From assembly GCA_022599775.1 (NCBI GenBank), contig JAHZLQ010000068.1, positions 62,001 to 126,000 on the forward strand: DNA of 64,000 nt, given 5' to 3'. This DNA comes from Gammaproteobacteria bacterium. Its GTDB lineage: Bacteria > Pseudomonadota > Gammaproteobacteria > Nevskiales > Nevskiaceae. The notes under the pieces were generated by a model. It did no database searches and was not told the DNA's origin. It saw only the letters and a list, made by a program, of their open reading frames with translations. The translations under genes were made by a program, and so were the position numbers. Of the stretch, positions 41,593 through 49,976 are shown one piece after another; position 1 is the first letter of the stretch, and each line of letters starts with the position of its first letter.

Positions 41593-42054
41593 CTAGAGTT
41601 TGATCTGAGCGTGCTCGTCCGAAGCGAGCATCGCCTGCAACTGCTGTTCACGACCGCGATTGGCGCTGCGGATGCGCAGCAGCGACGCCGAACTGCCACC
41701 GGACTGCAAGGCCTGTTCGATTTGCCGGTCGCTCTGCCGAAGCATCTGCAGATGCGCCTCGACGATGGCGCGACTGTCCACCGTCAGCGGCAGACGGGTA
41801 CGCGCGATGTCAGGTGCCGCCGCGGGCACGACCTCGGGGCCACCGACACGCAGCCACAGGCTCAGTGCCAACGCGGCCAGCAGGCTCGCCGCCAGCGCAT
41901 AGGGCCACGAACGGCGCCGCCACGGCGTCCGTCTCGGCTGCAGACGCGTCTCGATTCCCGGCCACAGATCGCGCTCAGGCATCCGCGGCTCGCGCAGGCC
42001 GCTCAGTTCCGGCATCGGCGGAATTTCATCGTCTTCGAACGACGGGGGATTCAT
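41593..42054 (-). CDS. membrane protein, probable anti-sigma factor
   Basis: A 153-residue single-pass membrane protein (segment about 50-69, WPYALAASLLAALALSLWL). The N-terminal cytoplasmic part is short and acidic; the outside part is alpha-helical and rich in Gln/Arg. No family hit is apparent, but it starts within the end of the ECF sigma gene (overlap 42051-42054), the usual place of an anti-sigma factor. It lacks the zinc-binding HxxxCxxC motif of ZAS anti-sigmas. Confidence 0.6.
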   Translation of the reverse strand: MNPPSFEDDEIPPMPELSGLREPRMPERDLWPGIETRLQPRRTPWRRRSWPYALAASLLAALALSLWLRVGGPEVVPAAAPDIARTRLPLTVDSRAIVEAHLQMLRQSDRQIEQALQSGGSSASLLRIRSANRGREQQLQAMLASDEHAQIKL

Positions 42055-42617
42055 TGCAGTTGCTCCTTCATCAGTTTTCGGGCGCGGTGCAGTTGCGCCT
42101 TCGAGGTGCCCACCGCGATCCCCGTCAGTTCCGCGATCTCTTCATGCTTGTAGCCTTCGACGTCGTGCAGGATCAACACCGCGCGGGCGCCCTTGGGCAG
42201 GCGCGCCAGCGCCGCCTCGAGATCGCACCGCAGGTCACTGCGTTCGGCGTCGCCGACGCGCGGCGCCGGCTCAGGCGGCGCGTCTTCAAAGCTCGTCCAG
42301 CGTCGCAACAGGCGGTACTCACCGAGTACCTGATTGACCGCGATCCGATGCAACCAGGTCCCGAACTTCGAGTCAGCTCGGAACCCCGGCAGCTTCTCCC
42401 AGGCCTTGATGAAACTGTCCTGCGTGGCCTGGTCCGCGCGCCGTGCGTCACCGTCACACAGACGCCAACACAGTCCATAGAGCGGCCGCAGGTGCAGGCG
42501 GTACAGGGTCTCGAAAGCCTGGACCTCGCCCGACCGGGCGCGCGCCACCAGCCTCGCCTCACGCGCGGCAAGCTCGTCGGTCTGCGCGGGTTCATCGCGC
42601 GCTGGGCTGGAGGTCAT
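42051..42617 (-). CDS. ECF-type RNA polymerase sigma factor
   Basis: A 188-residue extracytoplasmic-function sigma factor. Region 2 is FETLYRLHLRPLYGLCWRL through TQDSFIKAWEKLPGFR and TWLHRIAVNQ; region 4 is ALARLPKGARAVLILHDVEG with helix-turn-helix HEEIAELTGIAVGTSKAQLH. ATG 42617 is chosen; 42623 is possible. It heads an operon with the putative anti-sigma and DUF4097 genes, which it probably controls. Confidence 0.9.
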   Translation of the reverse strand: MTSSPARDEPAQTDELAAREARLVARARSGEVQAFETLYRLHLRPLYGLCWRLCDGDARRADQATQDSFIKAWEKLPGFRADSKFGTWLHRIAVNQVLGEYRLLRRWTSFEDAPPEPAPRVGDAERSDLRCDLEAALARLPKGARAVLILHDVEGYKHEEIAELTGIAVGTSKAQLHRARKLMKEQLQ

Positions 42618-42763
42618 GACCATGCTCATCGACACTGTGACGCGGCACGATGGCGAATGGTTTGAAGCACGGCCCGAAACCACTCGCAGACGCGCCGTTC
42701 GCGAGCGGCCGGTTCAGCCATTATCCTTCGCGCCGATCCTGACATGGTGGATACCCGATTCCG

Positions 42764-43336
42764 GTGCTGACGACGATCACGACATGGTCGCTGCAAATGC
42801 TGCGGGCCGAGATGCTGATCCCGGCGCCGCGCCCACCGTCGACTGCAGCACCGGGCCTGGCATTCGAACGCGTCATCGCACCGACACCGGCGTTTGCCCG
42901 CTATCTGTATACCGCCGTGGGCGGTGATTGGCACTGGCATGACCGGCTGTCGTGGACGCATGCGCGCTGGCAGCGATGGCTGGATCGCGAGCAGGTTTCG
43001 ATCTGGCTGGCCTGGCAAGGCGGCGCACCCAGCGGCTACATCGAGCTGGAGCAACAATCGCAAGGCGCTGTCGAAATCGTCTATTTCGGCCTGCTGCCGC
43101 AGGCCATCGGCACGGGTCTTGGCGCCTGGCTGCTCTATACCGGCTCCGCGCGGGCCTGGGCGCTGCCCGGCACACGTCGCGTTTGGGTCCATACCTGCTC
43201 GCTGGACCATCCGCGCGCACTCGACAACTATCGCCGCCGCGGCTTCGAGGTGTTTCGCACCGAGCAGGCCGAACGTGTGCTGCCGCCGATAAGCGGGCCC
43301 TGGCCGGGTGCATACCGACAGGACGGCGACCGCTGA
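42764..43336 (+). CDS. GNAT-family N-acetyltransferase
   Basis: A 190-residue acetyltransferase. The acetyl-CoA loop region is YFGLLPQAIGTGLGAWLL, with WVHTCSLDHPRALDNYRRRGF as the usual end of the GNAT core. N-terminal AFARYLYTAVGGDWHWHDR also fits this subgroup. GTG 42764 is used because the start resembles relatives; ATG 42797 is possible. Its stop overlaps the start of the LysE-type gene. Substrate unknown. Confidence 0.8.
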   Translation: MLTTITTWSLQMLRAEMLIPAPRPPSTAAPGLAFERVIAPTPAFARYLYTAVGGDWHWHDRLSWTHARWQRWLDREQVSIWLAWQGGAPSGYIELEQQSQGAVEIVYFGLLPQAIGTGLGAWLLYTGSARAWALPGTRRVWVHTCSLDHPRALDNYRRRGFEVFRTEQAERVLPPISGPWPGAYRQDGDR

Positions 43337-43971
43337 TGTCGCAGGCCGACTGGTCGATGTTCGTCAGCGTGATGCTGGCGCACGCGCTGGGCGTGATCAG
43401 CCCCGGGCCCGATTTCGCCGTCGTGATCCGCCAGTCGCTGGCCTATGGCCGCGCCGCCGGCGTGTGGACCGCCGCCGGCATCGGCAGTGGCATCCTGTTC
43501 CATGTGGCTTACGGTCTGTTCGGCCTGGGCTGGGCGGTACAAGCGTTTCCGCCGTTGCTGGACGTCGCCGCCGTACTCGGCGCCGCGGTACTGATCTGGA
43601 TCGGCCTCAAGTCGCTGCGCGCCCCGCCGATGAGCACACAGACGGCGGAGCCGGACGCGGTCGTCGCCTCACGCAAGAGCTACGGCCTGGGCCTTGCGAC
43701 CAACATCCTCAATCCCAAGGCGGCACTGTTCTTCGTCGCCCTGTTCTCCGCCGTCGCCACCGGAACCCAGAATTGGGCCTTGCGGCTGACGATCGGCTTG
43801 TGGCTGCCGCTGGCGACCTTCGCCTGGTTCGCGGCGCTGGCACTGATGCTCTCGCACGCGGGCCTGCGACGGCGACTACAGGCCCGAGCGCACCTGATCG
43901 ACCGGGCGATGGGCGTGGTCCTGCTCGTACTGGGTGCCGCGGTACTGTTCGAATGGGCTCGTTCCTTGTAG
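43336..43971 (+). CDS. LysE/RhtB-family amino acid exporter
   Basis: A 211-residue inner-membrane protein with about six hydrophobic segments. LysE-family hallmarks are MLAHALGVISPGPDFAVVI near the start and GLGLATNILNPKAALFFVAL in the middle. Such proteins export amino acids such as threonine or homoserine lactone; the substrate is not known. Translationally coupled to the GNAT gene (TGATG), which may acetylate a shared substrate. Confidence 0.88.
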   Translation: MSQADWSMFVSVMLAHALGVISPGPDFAVVIRQSLAYGRAAGVWTAAGIGSGILFHVAYGLFGLGWAVQAFPPLLDVAAVLGAAVLIWIGLKSLRAPPMSTQTAEPDAVVASRKSYGLGLATNILNPKAALFFVALFSAVATGTQNWALRLTIGLWLPLATFAWFAALALMLSHAGLRRRLQARAHLIDRAMGVVLLVLGAAVLFEWARSL

Positions 43972-44050
43972 CCGTCCCAGTCCGGTCGTCACAGAAACGC
44001 CACGCATTTTTGGGAGTCTGCCGGGCTAGGCTTCCCAAGCTCAACAAGAC

Positions 44051-45556
44051 ATGTTCAAGGACGATATTTCGCCGGGTCTGCTTCCGGACCCGGTTCGCCG
44101 CCGGCTGCTGCGCGCCGGAGCCGGCGCCCTCGCTCTTCCGCTGCTGCAGGCCTGCGGTGGCTCAGGTGGCGGCGATGGCAGCACGCCGGGCCCGGACCCC
44201 ACACCGCCACCGCCGCAGCCCGTCGGCACGCATCCTCCTCGGGGCCTGCATGTCAGCTTCAGCGACGATCCATACAGCACGCGGACGCTGACCTGGTTCA
44301 CTGACAGTTCGGACGCACCGGCCAGCGCGGTCGAATACGGTCCGGTGGAACCGGACATGGACGAGGCCGAGATTGCCGGTGCGGCGTTCCCGATGCGCGC
44401 CGAAGCCTCGGCGGAGGCGGTCTACGACGTGGACGCCTTGTGCCAGTCCGCCGTCGCCGGCGGCATCTCAAGCGAGAGACCGCTGCGCTACCGTGTCGGC
44501 TCCGACGAGGGCGGCTGGTCACCGACTTACCTCCTGGCACCGACACCCATGGCCGACGCCGGCTTCCGCTTCTGCCACTACGGCGACCAGAGCACCAGCG
44601 AAGCCGCTCAGGCCGTCACGACCGCGGTAACCGAACGCGCGCCGGACTTCCTGATGATCGTCGGCGACCTGTCCTACGCCAACGGCGAGCAGTCGGTCTG
44701 GGACACGTATTTCGACATGCTCGAACCCTTGGCGGCACGCATTCCGGTGATGACCACGCCCGGCAATCACGAAGCCAAGGACGGCGGCGGTGATGGCTAT
44801 GACTCGCGAATCCGCCAGCCGGGTCAGAACTTCTACTACGGATTCGACTACGGCCGCGTGCACTTCTTCTGCAGCACGGCCGGCTGCCTGCTGGACGGTG
44901 TGATCTCGGCGGCCAGCCTGGCGACCGAATTGCTGGCGATGGAGGCCGACCTTGCGCAGGCCGCGCTGCGGCGCGCGCGCGGAGAAATCGACTTCATCGC
45001 CGTCGCCCAGCACTACACCATCTGGACCAACGAGGATGGCCGCAATCCGGCGAACCTGAGCCTGGTCCTGCTCGAAGAACAGATCTTGCTGCGCTACGGC
45101 GTCGACCTGCTGCTGGTCGGCCACGATCACATCTACGAGCGCAGCAAGCCGATGGCTTTCGGACGCGCCAGCGACGGCGGCTACGTCCAGGTCACCCAGG
45201 GCGGCGGCGGACAGTCGCTGTACGAATTGCTGGAAACACCGGCCGACTGGTCTGCGTACAACACCCTGCGCCACGGTTTCACCGAATACTGGGTCGAAGG
45301 CGGCGTGATACGCGCTACCAGCTATGCCGTGGACCGCGCCGACAACAGCCTGCCCGGCGACGGCAGTCTGGAGGTGATCGACAGCTTCGAACTGACCGCG
45401 CGCAACGCCGCCGCGCGCGCGGCATTTGCCCAGCCGGCACGCTCGCAAGCCGAAGTTCTGGGGCGTGACTGGAGCGCCGTGGTGCAACACACGCTCAAGC
45501 GCAACGCCGTACACGATGCCGAGGAGGTCCAGGCGATCGGCGGCGCAGCCTACTGA
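44051..45556 (+). CDS. secreted metallophosphoesterase, purple acid phosphatase-like
   Basis: A 501-residue protein with a twin-arginine-like lipoprotein leader (RRRLLRAGAGALALPLLQACGG), a Gly/Pro-rich spacer, an N-terminal fibronectin-like domain (residues 65-165) and a calcineurin-like phosphatase domain. Metal motifs: HYGDQS, IVGDLSYANG, TPGNHEAKD, AQHYTIW and LVGHDHIYER. This is the layout of purple acid phosphatases. Tat export would fit a folded metal enzyme. Ends seven bases inside the convergent TetR gene. Confidence 0.85.
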   Translation: MFKDDISPGLLPDPVRRRLLRAGAGALALPLLQACGGSGGGDGSTPGPDPTPPPPQPVGTHPPRGLHVSFSDDPYSTRTLTWFTDSSDAPASAVEYGPVEPDMDEAEIAGAAFPMRAEASAEAVYDVDALCQSAVAGGISSERPLRYRVGSDEGGWSPTYLLAPTPMADAGFRFCHYGDQSTSEAAQAVTTAVTERAPDFLMIVGDLSYANGEQSVWDTYFDMLEPLAARIPVMTTPGNHEAKDGGGDGYDSRIRQPGQNFYYGFDYGRVHFFCSTAGCLLDGVISAASLATELLAMEADLAQAALRRARGEIDFIAVAQHYTIWTNEDGRNPANLSLVLLEEQILLRYGVDLLLVGHDHIYERSKPMAFGRASDGGYVQVTQGGGGQSLYELLETPADWSAYNTLRHGFTEYWVEGGVIRATSYAVDRADNSLPGDGSLEVIDSFELTARNAAARAAFAQPARSQAEVLGRDWSAVVQHTLKRNAVHDAEEVQAIGGAAY

Positions 45557-46179
45557 GGCTGCGTCGGCTTGCTGATCGCGCGCCACACCATTTCGAAAAG
45601 CACGTTCGCCTGCGGCGTCAGCGGTTCGCGCATGCCGCGCTGCACGTACATCTGTACCAGACGGACCAGCACACCGAGCATGTAGTCGAGCAGGATCTTC
45701 TCGTCGACGGCGTCGGTGAGCACGCCCTTGGCGCGGCCCTCGGCCAAGACCTTCATGAAGGCACCGAACAGTTCCGGATTCTGATAGTTGCGGGTCTGCT
45801 GCCAGGTATTGATGTAGACCGAACTGAGGATGATCTGCACGACCTTGGGATTCTTCTCGAAGAAATCCAGAGTCACCCAGAACACCTTGCGCAGACGCTC
45901 CTTGTAGTCCTCGATACCCTGCAGATGGTCGAGCATGCGCAGCGTCAGCCGATCGAGCCAGGTATCCAGACTGGAGAACAGCAGCGCTTCCTTGCTGCCG
46001 TAGTACTTGTAGATCGTCTGCAACGACACATTCGCGCCGCGCGCGATCTCGATCAGACCCACGCGGTGGAATTCGCGTTCCGAAAAGATGTCGAGCACCG
46101 CCTGTTCGATGCGTTGCCGGGTCTGCGGGTCCAAGCGCCCGAGTTCCGGCGGGATGACAATCGGCTCATTGCTGCTCAT
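45550..46179 (-). CDS. TetR-family transcriptional regulator
   Basis: A 209-residue repressor-type protein. The N-terminal HTH is RIEQAVLDIFSEREFHRVGL followed by IARGANVSLQTIYKYYGSKEALL; the rest is a ligand-binding helical domain (residues 70-205). ATG 46179 has aagga upstream at good spacing. It diverges from the fadE-like gene, and a candidate operator lies between them, so it probably controls fatty-acid genes. Confidence 0.9.
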   Translation of the reverse strand: MSSNEPIVIPPELGRLDPQTRQRIEQAVLDIFSEREFHRVGLIEIARGANVSLQTIYKYYGSKEALLFSSLDTWLDRLTLRMLDHLQGIEDYKERLRKVFWVTLDFFEKNPKVVQIILSSVYINTWQQTRNYQNPELFGAFMKVLAEGRAKGVLTDAVDEKILLDYMLGVLVRLVQMYVQRGMREPLTPQANVLFEMVWRAISKPTQPQ

Positions 46180-46224
46180 CGCGTATTCCTTCGGAAGGGA
46201 CTGATTCCTGAACCTTTTATTAAC

Positions 46225-46238
46225 ATACGGCACCGTAT
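46225..46238. promoter_or_regulatory. candidate TetR-regulator operator
   Basis: atacggcaccgtat is an inverted repeat, six-base arms atacgg and ccgtat around ca. It lies 46 bases upstream of the TetR regulator's start, in the region shared with the divergent acyl-CoA dehydrogenase gene. Size and position suit a TetR-type dimer. Confidence 0.5.
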
Positions 46239-46501
46239 TGCGGCTGTCACCAATGGCGGCGTATAGTCTGATGCAATGCAGCATCCGAGACGCGGCCATC
46301 GGCGACGCACGATTCAGGGCTGCGGCTCGCCACCGGGTGGCGACACCCAAGGAGCTTGAGGATGCATCTTCAAACGCCCGCTGCCGTTCCGGGGCTGAGC
46401 CCCGAATCACGCAAGCGCCGCGCCGGATCGGCTCATTCCGTGGTCAGGCCGCAAGGTCCAGGCGCGAGTCTGCGGCGATCGCCCAATGTCACGAGGTTCC
46501 C

Positions 46502-48772
46502 ATGTTCAAAGCTCTGATGCACTGGATGAAGGCGGCCAAGATCCTGCCGCGCATTTCCGAAACCGAAAAGATGGCGCTGGAAGCGGGTGACGTCTGGATC
46601 GACGGCCAGTTGTTCTCCGGCAAGCTGGATTTCAAGGACATTCTGAAGCAGCCCTACGCCACGCTGCCGCCCGAGGAGCAGGCGTTCGTCGACGGCCCCT
46701 GCAACGAGCTGTTGCGGATGTGTGACTTCTATGAGATCGCGAAGACTCGCAAGGTGCCCGACGAAGTCATGGACTTCATCAAGTCCAAGGGCTTCATGGG
46801 CCTGCTGATTCCCAAGCAATACGGCGGGCTCGATTTCTCCACCCAGGGCATCTCCTCGGTGTTGCTCAAGCTGCAGACCGCCTCGCAGCCGGTCGGCACC
46901 ATGGTGGTGATTCCGAACTCGCTCGGGGCCGCCGAGCTGATCAAGCACTACGGCAGCCAGGAACAGAAGGAGCACTATCTGCCGCGCCTGGCGACGGGCG
47001 AATACGTGCCCTGCTTCGGGCTGACCGAACCCACCGCCGGCTCCGATGCCGCCTCGATCAAGGCCGAAGGCATCCTGTTCAAGGATGCGGATGGCGACAT
47101 CAAGATTCGCCTGAACTTCCGCAAGCGCTACATCACGCTGGCACCGATCGCCACGCTGGTGACCCTGGCCTGCCGCCTGCGCGATCCCGAAGGTTTGCTC
47201 GGTGGAAACGAGGACTGCGGCATCAATACCGTATTGATCCACAAGGACACGCCGGGCTTCGAAAACGGCAAGCACCATTTACCGATCGGCGAGACCTTCT
47301 ACAACGGCCCGCTGGTCGGCAAGGACGTGGTCATCCCGATCGACAACATCATCGGCGGGCGCGAGAAGATCGGCCAGGGCTGGGGCATGTTGATGACCCA
47401 GCTCGCCGGCGGCCGCGCGATTTCGCTGCCGGCCGGCGCGGTCGGCGGCATGATCGCCACTTCCGCCGCCACTGGTGCCTACTCGATGGTGCGCCAGCAG
47501 TTCAACCTGCCGATCGGCCGCATGGAAGGCGTCGAGGACAAGGTCGGCAAGATCGCCGCCATCGCCTACATGTGCGAAGGCGCGCGCGTATTCACCTGCT
47601 CGGCCATCGACAACGGCACCAGCCCGCCGGTCGCCGCCGCGGCACTCAAGGCCTACACCACCGACCTCGCCCGCGAACTGATCAGTGACGGCATGGATGT
47701 CTTCTCGGGCGCCGGCGTCATCCAGGGGCCGAACAACATTCTCGGTCGCGCCTATACCAGCGTGCCGGTGGGCATCACCGTGGAAGGCGCCAACATCATG
47801 ACGCGCACCCTGCTGGTGTTCGGCCAGGGTGCCACGCGCTGTCACCCGTATGCGCTCAAGATCGTGCACGCGGTGGACAATGATGACGGTGCCGCCTTCC
47901 GCAACAATCTGCTGGCCTGGATCGCTTCGTTCTTCGTCGGCATCGGACGCGCCGGGCTCTATGGCATCACCCGCGGCTGGCTGGCCGGATCGCCAGTGTC
48001 GGGTCCGACCGCGCGCTACTACCGCCGCTTCGCCTGGAGTGCGGCGCGCTTCTCGATGCTGGCCAACATCGCGCTGTTCGCCCTGGGCGCCAAACTCAAG
48101 GCGCGCGGCAAACTGTCGGGCCGGTTCGCCGACGTCATCGCCTACTCGCTGCTCGGCATTGCCGCGCTGCGCCGCTACGAGGCCGAGGGCCGGCGCGAGG
48201 AGGATCTACCCCTGGTCCAGTACAGCTGCGAGTTCGCGCTGGCGCAGATCCAAAGCGCCTACGAGGGCATCTTCGAAAACTTCGACGGCCTCATCGGTAC
48301 GCTGATGCGGGTGTTTCTGCTGCCGTGGGCACGCATCAATCCGATGGGCAAGCACCCGTCCGATGCGCGGTCCCACGCCGCCGCACTGACGATCCAGACC
48401 TACAACGACCAGTACCAGCGGCTCGCCAAGGGCGTGTTCCTGTCGGACGATGAAAGCCTCGGCGTCGGGCGGCTCCTCAAGGCCTTCCGTCTGGTCAGCC
48501 GCGCCCATGCTGCCGCCGAGAAGATCATCAAGGCACAGAAGGCCAAGAAGCTCCCACGCGGTCCGCTGCCAGCCGATCTGGCGGAGGAAGCGGCCAAGGC
48601 CGGGATCATCGATGCCAGCGAAGTCAGCCACCTGAAGTCCGCGCTCGACGCACGGCTCGATGCCATCGAAGTCGACGAATTCACGCCGGAGCAGTATTTC
48701 ATCAAGCTCGACGAACAGGGTCATCAGCTGGCCGAGGAGCCGCCTCCCCTGAAACGGGCCGCTGGCGTCTGA
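46502..48772 (+). CDS. fadE: acyl-CoA dehydrogenase (FadE type)
   Basis: A 756-residue enzyme of the FadE type, much longer than ordinary acyl-CoA dehydrogenases (about 380). The core has GLTEPTAGSDAASIKAEG, NFRKRYITLAPIATLVTLAC, GREKIGQGWGMLMTQLAGGR and SGAGVIQGPNNILGRAY. The C-terminal 250 residues form the extra domain (DUF1974) of FadE proteins. It does the first oxidation step of fatty-acid degradation and is probably membrane associated. ATG 46502 has gagg upstream; the open frame to 46238 is only an extension. Confidence 0.93.
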   Translation: MFKALMHWMKAAKILPRISETEKMALEAGDVWIDGQLFSGKLDFKDILKQPYATLPPEEQAFVDGPCNELLRMCDFYEIAKTRKVPDEVMDFIKSKGFMGLLIPKQYGGLDFSTQGISSVLLKLQTASQPVGTMVVIPNSLGAAELIKHYGSQEQKEHYLPRLATGEYVPCFGLTEPTAGSDAASIKAEGILFKDADGDIKIRLNFRKRYITLAPIATLVTLACRLRDPEGLLGGNEDCGINTVLIHKDTPGFENGKHHLPIGETFYNGPLVGKDVVIPIDNIIGGREKIGQGWGMLMTQLAGGRAISLPAGAVGGMIATSAATGAYSMVRQQFNLPIGRMEGVEDKVGKIAAIAYMCEGARVFTCSAIDNGTSPPVAAAALKAYTTDLARELISDGMDVFSGAGVIQGPNNILGRAYTSVPVGITVEGANIMTRTLLVFGQGATRCHPYALKIVHAVDNDDGAAFRNNLLAWIASFFVGIGRAGLYGITRGWLAGSPVSGPTARYYRRFAWSAARFSMLANIALFALGAKLKARGKLSGRFADVIAYSLLGIAALRRYEAEGRREEDLPLVQYSCEFALAQIQSAYEGIFENFDGLIGTLMRVFLLPWARINPMGKHPSDARSHAAALTIQTYNDQYQRLAKGVFLSDDESLGVGRLLKAFRLVSRAHAAAEKIIKAQKAKKLPRGPLPADLAEEAAKAGIIDASEVSHLKSALDARLDAIEVDEFTPEQYFIKLDEQGHQLAEEPPPLKRAAGV

Positions 48773-48802
48773 GCGGAGCCGGATCACATCCGAGGTTTCA
48801 CC

Positions 48803-48826
48803 AACCACCCGCCCCGGCGGGTGGTT
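48803..48826 (+). terminator. terminator-like hairpin after fadE
   Basis: Arms aaccacccgcc (48803-48813) and ggcgggtggtt (48816-48826) pair perfectly around a very short loop, followed by tcctttgg. It lies 31 bases after the fadE stop, before the CoA transferase gene. Confidence 0.65.
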
Positions 48827-48880
48827 TCCTTTGGCGGCTACGCAAGCTTCAATACCGCACCACCGACACCGGAACTCCCG

Positions 48881-49945
48881 ATGAGCAACCCACTTCTGGA
48901 AGGCGTGCGCGTACTCGACCTGACGCGCCTGTTGCCTGGCCCGTTCTGCACCCTGTATCTGGCGCAGCTCGGCGCCGAGGTCACGAAGATCGAAGACCCG
49001 AACGGCGGCGACAGCCTGCGCGGCATGTCCGCCGAGTTGTTCGAACTCGTGAACCGCGGCAAACGATCGCTGACGCTGGACCTGCGCCGCGCCGAGCACA
49101 TCGACGACTTCCTCGAAAGAATCATGCACGCCGATGTCGTGATCGAATCGTTCCGGCCGGGCGTGCTGGCGCGGGCCGGCCTGGACGCGAAGCGGCTGCG
49201 CGAACGCAATCCACGCCTGGTGGTGGCTTCGCTCACCGGCTACGGCCAGACCGGCCCCTACGCGGCACAGGCAGGACATGATCTGAACTACTGCGCCTAC
49301 GCCGGCGTCATCAATGAGTGCGGAACTGGCGCCGAACAGATGCCGGCGATTCCGAACCTGCAGATCGCCGACCTGGCCGGCGGCGCGCTGACCAGTGCGC
49401 TCGCCATCGTGGCCGCCGTGTACGGTGCGCGACAGAGCGGCATCGGCGCGACGCTTGACGCGGCCATGCTTGATGGCACCCTGGCTCTGCAGACGATGTC
49501 GTTGGCACTTGTGCGTTCGGGAACACCGGCGCGGCGCGGCGGCGCCATGCTCAATGGCGGGCTGCCGAACTACGCCGTATATCGCTGTGCCGACGGCCGG
49601 GATCTCGCCCTGGGCGCGCTCGAACCCAAGTTTTTCGAACGCTTCTGCAAGGCCGTGGAGCATCCCGAGTGGCTGGACCTCCCGCCGAAGCAGCAGGCCG
49701 AGGCGATACGGCAGTTGCTGCTCACACGCACGCGCGATGGCTGGATCGAACGGCTCCATGCCGCGGACTGCTGTGTCAGCCCGGTGCTGGAACTCGAGGA
49801 ATCGCTGCGCGACCCGCAAGTGCGAGCACGCGGCCTGGTCGACGATGTCGGCGGCAAGCCCGCCTTTCACTTCCCGGTGCGCTTCGACGACGCCTGGCCC
49901 CCCTCACTGGCGCCAGCGCCAAGGCTCGGACAACCACAACCCTGA
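48881..49945 (+). CDS. CaiB/BaiF family CoA transferase or acyl-CoA racemase
   Basis: A 354-residue class III CoA transferase/alpha-methylacyl-CoA racemase-like protein. GVRVLDLTRLLPGPFCTLYL, GAEVTKIEDPNGGD, RGKRSLTLDLR, VIESFRPGVL, GYGQTGPYAAQAGHDLNY and LQIADLAGGALT are typical; Asp in the GHDLNY block is the usual catalytic Asp. Racemase (branched-chain acyl-CoA) is somewhat likelier than a transferase given the short length and neighbouring fadE. ATG 48881 starts the conserved part. Confidence 0.88.
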   Translation: MSNPLLEGVRVLDLTRLLPGPFCTLYLAQLGAEVTKIEDPNGGDSLRGMSAELFELVNRGKRSLTLDLRRAEHIDDFLERIMHADVVIESFRPGVLARAGLDAKRLRERNPRLVVASLTGYGQTGPYAAQAGHDLNYCAYAGVINECGTGAEQMPAIPNLQIADLAGGALTSALAIVAAVYGARQSGIGATLDAAMLDGTLALQTMSLALVRSGTPARRGGAMLNGGLPNYAVYRCADGRDLALGALEPKFFERFCKAVEHPEWLDLPPKQQAEAIRQLLLTRTRDGWIERLHAADCCVSPVLELEESLRDPQVRARGLVDDVGGKPAFHFPVRFDDAWPPSLAPAPRLGQPQP

Positions 49946-49973
49946 ACACCGGAACACCGGAACACCGGAACAC
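49945..49973. repeat. tandem repeat of an eight-base unit
   Basis: aacaccgg is repeated three times exactly (49945-49952, 49953-49960, 49961-49968) followed by aacac. It starts at the last base of the CoA transferase stop and ends just before the stop of the convergent pseudokinase gene. Likely a slippage-prone spacer; it lies in no coding frame. Confidence 0.85.
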
Positions 49974-49976
49974 AAT

